DNA of 6,382 nt, taken from JBCDCU01 sp039180865 (lineage in GTDB: Bacteria; Pseudomonadota; Alphaproteobacteria; Rhizobiales; JACESI01). The notes under the pieces were generated by a model. The model was given only the letters and a program-made list of their open reading frames with translations. It ran no database searches and had not been told where the DNA came from. Position numbers and translations under genes: made by a program. The DNA is taken from the NCBI GenBank assembly GCA_039180865.1, contig JBCDCZ010000266.1, positions 1 to 6,382 on the forward strand. Direction: 5' to 3'. Positions 1 to 5,297 of this stretch are shown piece by piece; the stretch's first letter is position 1, and each line of letters begins with the position of its first letter.

Positions 1-807
1 ATATTGCCCCGCTGTCATGGTTTCATCAAGCGGCACCTCTTCGCGCGGATGCACAAATAATGGCATCGAATAGCGCGACCGGTTTTCCGCCTTGGGCGGG
101 TTCACCACCCGGTGCGGGGTTGAGGGGTAATAGTTCTGTGTTGCGAGCGCGAGCATATCGCCCGCATTGACTGTGATGTAACCGGCAACCGATGGGATGG
201 CATGCCAGGCACCATCGTTGGACTTTGCTTCAAGTCCCGGCTCGCTACCCGTTACCAGAAGCGTAATCAGGTTGATGTCTTCGTGCTCGGCGGCGCGCAC
301 CTCGCCTTCTTCGACGTCTTCATCAAGGGGCGGATAGTGGAGCACGCGCAAAAGATGCGACGGGCTATCGTCGATCATTGCGCTTAATGGCATGGAAAGC
401 TTTGAGGAAATCTCCTCGGGGCATTTCTCATCCAGCCATCCGAGAAGCGTTTTACCGACCCCAATCAGTTTGGCGTGAAAGGCGCGGGTCTCGCGTTCGG
501 CAGAATCGGGCACCGGCCCGCTTTCATAGACGTGATAGAATTCCTTCAGATCCTTTTTGACGGCCCCTTTGGCATTTTCCGATTTGAAGCCGAAATAGCC
601 CGCATGAGTTTTGGGATCAGCCGGAAAATTGAACTTTTCCTCGCCCTGAAAAAAGCCCGACCATGCGCCATACATGGCTTCAATCTCATAAGGCGTCAGG
701 CCGTGGTTCTTGAGGATCGCAAAACCGGTCTCATGGAGCGATTTTGAGAACAGCGACGGCGCTTCCGGGTCGGTCAGATCAATCGCGAGCACGTTGAAAT
801 CGGTCAC
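1..807 (-). CDS. 2-oxoglutarate/Fe(II)-dependent dioxygenase, isopenicillin N synthase-like (3' end cut off)
   Basis: Cytoplasmic non-haem iron oxygenase that should couple 2-oxoglutarate decarboxylation to oxidation of a small molecule. 269 codons are visible and the reading frame runs off the left edge; the family is usually about 310-340 residues, so a short C-terminal part is missing. An N-terminal DIOX_N-type region (about residues 3-100, with the ILKNHGL and KKDLKEFYHV stretches) precedes the double-stranded beta-helix core. The core shows the iron triad H175-x-D177 (in AAEHEDINL) and H232 (in STPHRVVNPP), and the 2-oxoglutarate-binding R245-x-S247 pair (NRSRYSMPLF). The start is a GTG preceded by AGGAG ten bases upstream; no ATG serves before residue 45. 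It lies 32 bases after the nucleoside hydrolase in a likely three-gene operon, which hints at a nucleoside, base or derived compound as substrate. Fungal thymine 7-hydroxylase belongs to the same broad fold, but the substrate cannot be read from sequence. Family is certain, substrate unknown. Confidence 0.93.
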   Translation of the reverse strand, partial: MTDFNVLAIDLTDPEAPSLFSKSLHETGFAILKNHGLTPYEIEAMYGAWSGFFQGEEKFNFPADPKTHAGYFGFKSENAKGAVKKDLKEFYHVYESGPVPDSAERETRAFHAKLIGVGKTLLGWLDEKCPEEISSKLSMPLSAMIDDSPSHLLRVLHYPPLDEDVEEGEVRAAEHEDINLITLLVTGSEPGLEAKSNDGAWHAIPSVAGYITVNAGDMLALATQNYYPSTPHRVVNPPKAENRSRYSMPLFVHPREEVPLDETMTAGQY

Positions 808-817
808 AGTCGGCCTT

Positions 818-822
818 CTCCT
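818..822 (-). promoter_or_regulatory. Ribosome binding site of the dioxygenase gene
   Basis: AGGAG on the minus strand sits ten bases before the GTG at 807. It supports this unusual start codon over the first in-frame ATG, which would remove about 44 residues of the conserved N-terminal region. Confidence 0.65.
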
Positions 823-839
823 CTCTTGCGTGCCGGATA

Positions 840-1760
840 CTAACCGGTCGCTGCCATATGGGAAAAGAAAAATTCCTTCGCTTCCTCGGCTTTTACCTCC
901 CGGGCCCATTGATGATTGTGCTCCGGTGTGTCTGAAGCCATAGTCGCTCCCGCCTTTTCACCATCGCTAGTAATCTCGAACCGCGCGTCCTCATAGCCAA
1001 AGAATTCAGGCCGGATGATTGAGATAACTGCCAGCGCGTCGTGCATGTAAGCACCGTAGAAACCTTCGTGTTTTTCGTGAAAGCCGAAATAAAACTGCAC
1101 GGCCTCGTTCAGGAAGCCCCCGAGTACAGGTGCCTTCGACGCGAGATCCGCAAACTCTTTTTCGGTTGTTTTCACTTTCTGGGTCACATCGAGCCCGATC
1201 ATGCGGATCGGCCATGACGCGGCCATGACACGGTCTGCTGCATGCGGATCCTGCCAGATATTGGCTTCGGCATGGGGGCTCGCATTGCCGCCCGCGTCGA
1301 TGCTTCCGCCCATGATGTGGACCGCCTTCACTTTGTCGGCGATCGATGGATCGAGTGCGAGGGCATCAGCAAGGTTTGTCAGCGGGCCGACCGGACAAAG
1401 AACAACGTCCCCAGGCGCTTCATTCACGGCATCGACAAGAAACTGAGCCGCAGGCCGAAGGTCTCGTGTTCCGGATGGTTCTGCCGCCGGGACACTACCA
1501 AAACCTTCCTCACCATGAACGAACGACGCAATCGGTCTGGGAGTCTGTTCAAGCGGCACCGCCGCGCCTTTGGCGACCGGGACCGGTTTTCCTGCAAGTT
1601 CCGAAAGCCGCAGCGCATTGCGTGTGCCGATATCGACGGTGACGTTTCCGAAAATAGCTGTGAGGCCCAACAGCTCGATCTCAGGATGCGTCAGGGCAAA
1701 CAGGATTGCCATCGCATCATCAATGCCCGGATCGGTATCGATAATCACTTTCTCAGGCAT
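840..1760 (-). CDS. Nucleoside hydrolase (inosine-uridine preferring type)
   Basis: Hydrolyses the N-glycosidic bond of a ribonucleoside to give free base and ribose, in the cytoplasm (no signal peptide). At 306 residues it has the usual full length. The N-terminal calcium/ribose signature DTDPGIDDA is at residues 8-16, with D10, D14 and D15 as expected metal ligands. N39 lies in the IFGN motif, H82 in VHGEEGFG, PVGPLTNLA at 123-131, the MGG turn at 150-152, the ribose-contacting N159, E165 and N167 (AEANIW), and the H240-D241 pair (MHDALAV) near the C-terminus. This set matches the characterised inosine-uridine hydrolases almost position for position, so the enzyme should be active. ATG start preceded by GGAAGGA. 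It follows the sugar kinase by 29 bases and precedes the dioxygenase by 32, consistent with one operon. Nucleoside preference (purine, pyrimidine or modified) is not decidable here. Confidence 0.96.
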   Translation of the reverse strand: MPEKVIIDTDPGIDDAMAILFALTHPEIELLGLTAIFGNVTVDIGTRNALRLSELAGKPVPVAKGAAVPLEQTPRPIASFVHGEEGFGSVPAAEPSGTRDLRPAAQFLVDAVNEAPGDVVLCPVGPLTNLADALALDPSIADKVKAVHIMGGSIDAGGNASPHAEANIWQDPHAADRVMAASWPIRMIGLDVTQKVKTTEKEFADLASKAPVLGGFLNEAVQFYFGFHEKHEGFYGAYMHDALAVISIIRPEFFGYEDARFEITSDGEKAGATMASDTPEHNHQWAREVKAEEAKEFFFSHMAATG

Positions 1761-1763
1761 TGA

Positions 1764-1770
1764 TCCTTCC
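1764..1770 (-). promoter_or_regulatory. Ribosome binding site of the nucleoside hydrolase gene
   Basis: GGAAGGA on the minus strand, three bases before the ATG at 1760. The spacing is on the short side, but the motif is the only purine-rich run in the 29-base gap after the kinase stop codon. Confidence 0.55.
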
Positions 1771-1789
1771 CAATCGATGCAATCAACGC

Positions 1790-2671
1790 TCAGCGCTTAA
1801 GGCCAGCCAGGAAGCTGTAAACCTCGTTGCGGTCTGGAATGGCCTCTGCGGTACCCCTGCGGCTTACCTGAATTGCAGCGGCAGCCGAGGCAAATTTTAA
1901 GGCTTCGCTGAGGGGCTGACCGCGATCGAGCATTGCAAGAAAAGCACCCAAATAGCAATCACCCGCTCCGGTTGTATCGAGGACAGGAACGCTGAAGGCT
2001 TCCTGTTCGATCTTGCCGTCATTGTTGAAATAGCAAGAGCCCTTTTCGCCCTTGGTGACGAGTAAGGCCGGAACCGGAATGTCCGGCAAGTGCACATTGA
2101 GAGTTTGTGCAAGAGTTGCGGCTTCGATGTCGTTGACGACCAGAAGATCAATAAACGGGAGAAGTGGCAGGGTTTTTTCGGCAACAAACGGAGCTGCGCT
2201 ATAGACGATCTTGTAACCCATGCCACACGCGCTGCTCACAATGTCTTCGGTCAGATTGGTTTCGTTCTGTAAGAGCACCCAGTGCTGGTTTCCGTCGTCG
2301 AGATCTTCCAGCGTTGATTCAATAATTTCATGGGTAAAGCCGTGGTTTGCGCCGTTTACAATAACGATCACATTCTCGCCGGCGTCATCGACCATGATGT
2401 TGGCATGGCCAGTCGGCATATCGACCTTGATGACCCGGGACGTATCGACACCGTATTCCGCAAACTTTGAAACAGCCCAATCACCGTCATTTCCAACAAT
2501 ACCGATATGCTGAAGCCTGCCTCCTGACTTGGAAATGGCGACAGATTGGTTTGCTCCCTTGCCGCCCAGAAATCTATCGAAACTCTTCGCCTGCACCGTC
2601 TCGCCGGGCTGGGGCATTTGCGAAACCCGGTACGAATAATCGACATTAATCGATCCGAAGTTGATGATCAT
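1790..2671 (-). CDS. Ribokinase-type PfkB family carbohydrate kinase
   Basis: ATP-dependent cytoplasmic sugar kinase, most likely ribose to ribose-5-phosphate. Length 293 residues, slightly short of the roughly 300-310 typical of ribokinases. Visible features: substrate contacts N9 and D11 in GSINVDY, the first PfkB signature GGKGANQSV at 36-44, a Q-N-E triplet at 135-137 in the sugar/lid region, the N180-D-I-E183 (NxxE) magnesium/phosphate motif, and the second signature DTTGAGD at 232-238 with catalytic base D238. SRRGT at 270-274 fits the C-terminal monovalent-cation loop. I start it at the ATG at 2671 because the fold begins there (MIINFGSIN) and AGGAAAG lies eight bases upstream; the in-frame extension to 2800 adds a Gly/Ser/Cys-rich stretch unlike the family. 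It is first in the minus-strand operon, and coupling to a nucleoside hydrolase favours ribose. PfkB nucleoside kinases are the main alternative, but the GSINxD and GGKGANQ pattern is ribokinase-like. Confidence 0.93.
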   Translation of the reverse strand: MIINFGSINVDYSYRVSQMPQPGETVQAKSFDRFLGGKGANQSVAISKSGGRLQHIGIVGNDGDWAVSKFAEYGVDTSRVIKVDMPTGHANIMVDDAGENVIVIVNGANHGFTHEIIESTLEDLDDGNQHWVLLQNETNLTEDIVSSACGMGYKIVYSAAPFVAEKTLPLLPFIDLLVVNDIEAATLAQTLNVHLPDIPVPALLVTKGEKGSCYFNNDGKIEQEAFSVPVLDTTGAGDCYLGAFLAMLDRGQPLSEALKFASAAAAIQVSRRGTAEAIPDRNEVYSFLAGLKR

Positions 2672-2679
2672 AGACAATA

Positions 2680-2686
2680 CTTTCCT
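2680..2686 (-). promoter_or_regulatory. Ribosome binding site deciding the kinase start
   Basis: AGGAAAG on the minus strand, eight bases before the ATG at 2671. Together with the fold beginning at that codon, it rules against the 43-residue longer reading from 2800. Confidence 0.6.
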
Positions 2687-2714
2687 GCCGGACGCGCCAC
2701 AGTTTCCACTGCAA

Positions 2715-2773
2715 CGCGAGCCCCCCGATACCCCGCCAGCACGAAAGAGGAGTTCCGCCAGTCCCCCTACCCC
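2715..2773 (-). repeat. Imperfect C-rich direct repeat (G-rich on the minus strand)
   Basis: Two copies of a CG-x-x-AG-Y-CCCCC-TACCCC pattern begin at 2715 and 2756. The first copy has two extra bases (GA) before TACCCC. Copy starts are 41 bases apart, close to four helical turns. On the minus strand this gives four G-runs of 4-6 bases upstream of the kinase start, in its promoter or leader. It could be a tandem protein-binding site, a quadruplex-prone sequence, or chance in C-rich DNA. Confidence 0.4.
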
Positions 2774-2816
2774 ACAAGTCCTGATTGAACCCATGGTCAA
2801 GCAAATAGGTGTGGCT

Positions 2817-2848
2817 AACGGGTCTTGTGGTGCCCGTTTTGCCTTTTT
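2817..2848 (+). terminator. Terminator-like hairpin or 22-base inverted repeat upstream of the cyclase operon
   Basis: AACGGG (2817-2822) and CCCGTT (2833-2838) are perfect 6-base inverted arms around a 10-base loop. On the plus strand the right arm runs into TTTT and, after GCC, TTTTT (2844-2848), giving a weak intrinsic-terminator or attenuator shape. With arm centres about 16 bases apart it could equally be an operator for a dimeric regulator acting on both promoters. The short stem and long loop make strong termination doubtful. Confidence 0.35.
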
Positions 2849-2859
2849 CGATCCGCCGC

Positions 2860-2871
2860 AATCGACCGATT
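2860..2871. promoter_or_regulatory. Small perfect palindrome, possible operator
   Basis: AATCG-AC-CGATT, a perfect 5-base inverted repeat with a two-base centre, about 147 bases before the cyclase start and 189 before the kinase start. The AATCGA half occurs again at 2934-2939, about 74 bases (near seven helical turns) further on. Short palindromes occur by chance, so this is only a candidate regulator site. Confidence 0.25.
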
Positions 2872-3001
2872 AACACGATTCGAAATTGAAAAAGCGAGGG
2901 GAAACACTGAGTCTTTCGGCTGATAAGCGGGGTAATCGAATTCCCGTTCTGATCGATGGACTAAGCCGGGCGTTTGTTATTTACTTTCGACCAACACCTT
3001 T

Positions 3002-3012
3002 GGGAGGAGGAG
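3002..3012 (+). promoter_or_regulatory. Strong ribosome binding site deciding the cyclase start
   Basis: GGGAGGAGGAG ends five bases before the ATG at 3018. It is the best Shine-Dalgarno match in the window and fixes the start at the beginning of the signal peptide, not at the in-frame ATG at 2886. Confidence 0.85.
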
Positions 3013-3017
3013 AAACC

Positions 3018-4136
3018 ATGTCGAATGTGCGTCCCGGCGGCCGCAAAGGTCTTGCCGTCGTCAGTATACTGGCGCTCACACTTGCCCTTCCGGCAATGAC
3101 GGCGTCAGCACAAACGCTCAACCAGCGCGATATTGTCGAACAATCAAAAGCATTGGTGCCGAATGGCCCGTGGCCTGAGGGCGACGAACGTGGCATGGCG
3201 AACACGCTCGGGGTCGGAACCTGGCTTCGCTGCGCGGCGCATATGTCGGCCTCAGGAGCCAAAGTCTATGAGCTCAATCATGTGCGTTCCAATACGATGC
3301 CCGCTTCACCGTTCGGACGTCCCCTTTCCTATACATTCACGCCATCGGTCTCCATTCCAGGCACGAAACATGTCTTCAATGGCGAACAGGTGAATGGCGG
3401 TGAGCCTGGTGCTCAGGGAACGCAAATGGATGCGCTCGGCCATTTCGCTTTTTACGACGAGGCTTGGAATGGTGAGGGAACGCCGCCGATTGACGGGGCA
3501 ACCTATTATGGCGGGAAGAAACAGAAGGATGTGAAGCCGACGCCGGATTCGCCGCTCCTGAAACTCGGCATTGAAAAGGTTCCGCCGATTGTAACGTCGG
3601 CCGTCCTTCTCGATGCCAAAGCCCATATGGGAAATGGCGAGACGCTTGCACCGGGAACGCTGATCACGAAGGCCGATATCGATGCCATGCTTGAAACACA
3701 GGGGCTCTCATGGCGCGGCATTCTCGCTGGGGATGTCGTTTACATCTACACCGGCTGGGGCGACGGCTGGAGCGATCCCGATACCGATAAAACCTATTAC
3801 ACAAAGGGCCCCGGCCTCAGTATCGACGCGGTCGAATATCTTGCGGAGCGCAAGATCGTCCTCGTCTCGCTCGATAATCCGTTCACGGATCCGGTCGCGG
3901 AAGGCCAGCTTGCGCGCGAGGCGCTTCCCCCGCAGGGGCTTGATCAGGGCCTACCCTTCTACATCCATCACTATAATCTGGCGGTGGCCGGTATTCACCA
4001 AATCCAGAACGCCAATCTTGGCGCACTTGCAAATGACAAGGTCTGGACATCCTGCACGATGATCTTGCCACTCAGATCCAAGGGGCATTCAGGATCGCCT
4101 GTGCGTCCGGTCGCAATCGGCGCACCCGATCAATAG
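3018..4136 (+). CDS. Secreted cyclase family (PF04199, kynurenine formamidase-like) hydrolase
   Basis: Probable periplasmic metal-dependent hydrolase of cyclic amides or esters or N-formyl-type substrates. The 372-residue precursor begins with a Sec signal peptide: basic N-terminus (R5, R9, K10), hydrophobic core about 11-25, likely cleavage after TASA at residue 31. The mature part is longer than the compact 200-260-residue kynurenine formamidases and matches the longer PF04199 members. The family motif (usually HxGTHxDxxxH) reads GAQGTQMDALGH at 131-142: D138 and H142 are kept, but the first ligand His is Q136. Downstream, H318 (IHHYNLAVAGI) fits the later His ligand, and twelve residues on, where the classical enzymes have Glu, there is Q330. 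The GTQ-type motif probably marks a subfamily rather than decay, because the rest of the fold is intact. It is the first gene of the block, 80 bases before the TRAP binding protein, suggesting it generates the transported ligand. Family firm, substrate unknown. Confidence 0.9.
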   Translation: MSNVRPGGRKGLAVVSILALTLALPAMTASAQTLNQRDIVEQSKALVPNGPWPEGDERGMANTLGVGTWLRCAAHMSASGAKVYELNHVRSNTMPASPFGRPLSYTFTPSVSIPGTKHVFNGEQVNGGEPGAQGTQMDALGHFAFYDEAWNGEGTPPIDGATYYGGKKQKDVKPTPDSPLLKLGIEKVPPIVTSAVLLDAKAHMGNGETLAPGTLITKADIDAMLETQGLSWRGILAGDVVYIYTGWGDGWSDPDTDKTYYTKGPGLSIDAVEYLAERKIVLVSLDNPFTDPVAEGQLAREALPPQGLDQGLPFYIHHYNLAVAGIHQIQNANLGALANDKVWTSCTMILPLRSKGHSGSPVRPVAIGAPDQ

Positions 4137-4151
4137 GAAAAGAATTACAGC

Positions 4152-4177
4152 GGAGCGGCTCAGCTCTCGACCGCTCC
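4152..4177 (+). other. Intercistronic stem-loop between the cyclase and binding-protein genes
   Basis: GGAGCGG (4152-4158) pairs perfectly with CCGCTCC (4171-4177) around a 12-base loop. No T-run follows, so it is not a standard intrinsic terminator. It lies 15 bases after the cyclase stop and may act in mRNA processing or 3'-end protection of the cyclase transcript. Its arm recurs in the stem-loop after the next gene. Confidence 0.55.
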
Positions 4178-4200
4178 AACGACATGACTATTCAGGTCCA

Positions 4201-4207
4201 AGGGAGG
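4201..4207 (+). promoter_or_regulatory. Ribosome binding site deciding the TRAP binding-protein start
   Basis: AGGGAGG lies nine bases before the ATG at 4217 but only three before the GTG at 4211 and downstream of the ATG at 4184. It therefore selects 4217, where the signal peptide starts (MKKALM). Confidence 0.75.
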
Positions 4208-4216
4208 ATAGTGACC

Positions 4217-5176
4217 ATGAAAAAGGCTTTGATGCTGGCGCTTCTCGGAAGCCTCGCAGTGCTTCCGGTCCGTGCGGAAGAAGCGGTTCTTTCCGCAGTG
4301 AGTGCCTTTGCTGAAGGCACGACGTTTTCGAAGAATTTCGAACGCTTCATCGATAAGGCAAACGAAATCGGCAAAGGCACACTGCGTATCGATTATAAGG
4401 GCGGCGGCGGCAAGGTGATGAACCCGTTTCAGCTTGGTGATGCCGTTCGAACCGGCGTCGTGCATATCGGCAATCTGCCCGGCGCCTTTTATACAAAACT
4501 GATGCCGGAGGCCGATGCCTTCAAACTTTCGGACTTCACAATCGTTGAAGAACGTGAAAACGGCGCATGGGAATACGTGAATGATCTCCATGTCGAGAGG
4601 ATGAATGCTTTCCATCTGGCGCGGCACAAAGACTGCGTTCCCTTCCATCTTTATCTCAACACCAAGATCGACAAGCGCGATCTCAAAGGGTTGAACCTCA
4701 GGGTCACCCCGATCTATCGCGCATTCTTCTCATCCATGGGTGCTTCGATGATCCGCACCAAGCCGGGTGATGTCTATACAGCGCTCGAGCGCGGAACCGT
4801 GGACGGCTATGGGTGGCCAACGCAAGGCGTGCTCGATCTTGGCTGGCATGAAGTGACGAAATACCGGGTTGATCCTGCGTTCTATCGCGCCTCTGTCGAA
4901 ATTCTGATCAACAACACAGAATGGGAAAAGCTCACTGACGCGCAGCGTGACGTTCTGAACGAAGCGGCGGCCTTTGTCGAAGGTCTTTGTAAAGAGGATC
5001 AGGCGCTCAACGAAGACGAGAAGAAGCGTCAGGCGGAAACCGGTATTGAGACGATCACCTTTGACGGAGCTGAAGGGGAAGCCTGGCTCAAGGATGCAAA
5101 AGAAACCGGTTGGGCTGAGTTCGTCAAAAACAATCCCAAGACCGGGCCGAGACTGAAAGAGCTTCTTTCGAAGTAA
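4217..5176 (+). CDS. dctP: TRAP transporter solute-binding protein (DctP family)
   Basis: Periplasmic substrate-binding subunit of a tripartite ATP-independent periplasmic transporter; the symbol is the family name, not a claim of C4-dicarboxylate specificity. The 319-residue precursor has a Sec signal peptide (K2, K3, hydrophobic stretch 4-18, likely cleavage after VRA at residue 20). The mature protein shows the PF03480 order: an early FAEGTTFSKN segment, GVVHIGNLPGAFY at 80-92, the conserved ligand arginine R162 in LKGLNLRVTP, then GDVYTALERGTVDGYGWP at 184-201, equivalent to the family's P-x-E-x-Y-x-A-L-x-x-G-x-x-D-G segment. The arginine normally salt-bridges a ligand carboxylate, so an organic anion is expected. 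It sits between two stem-loops and 121 bases before the small membrane subunit, fitting higher expression than the permease. A tryptophan/tyrosine-rich hinge (Y198, W200) may suit an aromatic or bulky ligand, but this is speculative. Confidence 0.95.
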   Translation: MKKALMLALLGSLAVLPVRAEEAVLSAVSAFAEGTTFSKNFERFIDKANEIGKGTLRIDYKGGGGKVMNPFQLGDAVRTGVVHIGNLPGAFYTKLMPEADAFKLSDFTIVEERENGAWEYVNDLHVERMNAFHLARHKDCVPFHLYLNTKIDKRDLKGLNLRVTPIYRAFFSSMGASMIRTKPGDVYTALERGTVDGYGWPTQGVLDLGWHEVTKYRVDPAFYRASVEILINNTEWEKLTDAQRDVLNEAAAFVEGLCKEDQALNEDEKKRQAETGIETITFDGAEGEAWLKDAKETGWAEFVKNNPKTGPRLKELLSK

Positions 5177-5297
5177 GCAGCGCCACTCCGGCGCGTCCTT
5201 GTTTGGGACCTGGGACGGGAGCGGACGGTGGATTCATCCGTCCGCTCCTCATCCCTCTGATCTCTAAAGTAGATTTCCTGGCAATCGCACCCTTTAA
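5177..5297 (+). other. 121-base intercistronic spacer
   Basis: Spacer between the binding-protein and small-permease genes. Apart from the stem-loop at 5212-5255 nothing is recognisable: no Shine-Dalgarno before the next gene and no clear -35/-10 pair. It is unusually long for genes of one transporter. Confidence 0.6.
5212..5255 (+). other. Strong stem-loop between the binding-protein and permease genes
   Basis: GGAGCGGACGG (5218-5228) pairs perfectly over 11 bases with CCGTCCGCTCC (5238-5248), loop nine bases. A second short helix, GGGA (5212-5215) with TCCC (5252-5255), extends it past a small internal loop. No T-run follows, so it is more likely a transcript stabiliser or partial terminator than a full terminator. 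Its position after the binding-protein gene is where transport operons often carry such an element to give more binding protein than permease. Confidence 0.75.

Larger units (their letters stand above)
2672..3017. promoter_or_regulatory. Divergent intergenic control region between the two operons
   Basis: 346 bases without a convincing gene between the kinase start (minus) and the cyclase start (plus). It must carry the promoters of both operons. Inside it I see a C-rich direct repeat (2715-2734 and 2756-2773), a TTGACC hexamer on the minus strand (2795-2800) that resembles a -35 box but lacks a good -10 partner, an inverted repeat with a T-rich tail (2817-2848), and a perfect 5-2-5 palindrome (2860-2871). 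No regulator gene adjoins it within the window. Open frames across it on both strands only extend the flanking genes into low-quality sequence and lack family similarity. No sigma-70 promoter could be assigned with confidence. Confidence 0.7.

Noticed and set aside
202..747. Several plus-strand open frames at the left end
   Set aside because: All lie opposite the dioxygenase, whose minus-strand frame is unbroken over 269 codons with iron and 2-oxoglutarate residues in place.
1242..1763. Plus-strand open frame of 173 codons opposite the nucleoside hydrolase
   Set aside because: Lies antisense to a gene with a complete catalytic residue set, and its translation is basic and low-quality with no recognisable motif.
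2672..2800. 43-residue N-terminal extension of the sugar kinase starting at 2800
   Set aside because: The extension is Gly/Ser/Cys-rich without family similarity, and a ribosome binding site and the beginning of the fold coincide at 2671.
2772..2800. Sigma-70 promoter for the kinase operon based on TTGACC at 2795-2800
   Set aside because: The hexamer is a good -35, but at 17-base spacing the -10 position reads TTGTGG, too far from TATAAT to claim.
2886..3017. 44-residue N-terminal extension of the cyclase starting at 2886
   Set aside because: It would bury the signal peptide inside the protein, and the strongest ribosome binding site in the window precedes the ATG at 3018.
4184..4216. Earlier ATG (4184) or GTG (4211) start of the binding protein
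   Set aside because: AGGGAGG lies downstream of the first and too near the second; the signal peptide naturally starts at 4217.
4160..4648. Minus-strand open frame of 162 codons opposite the binding-protein gene
   Set aside because: Antisense shadow of a clear gene with signal peptide and family motifs; no family features of its own.
5212..5255. Full rho-independent terminator after the binding-protein gene
   Set aside because: The stem is strong but no T-run follows, and the permease genes downstream have no visible promoter of their own.
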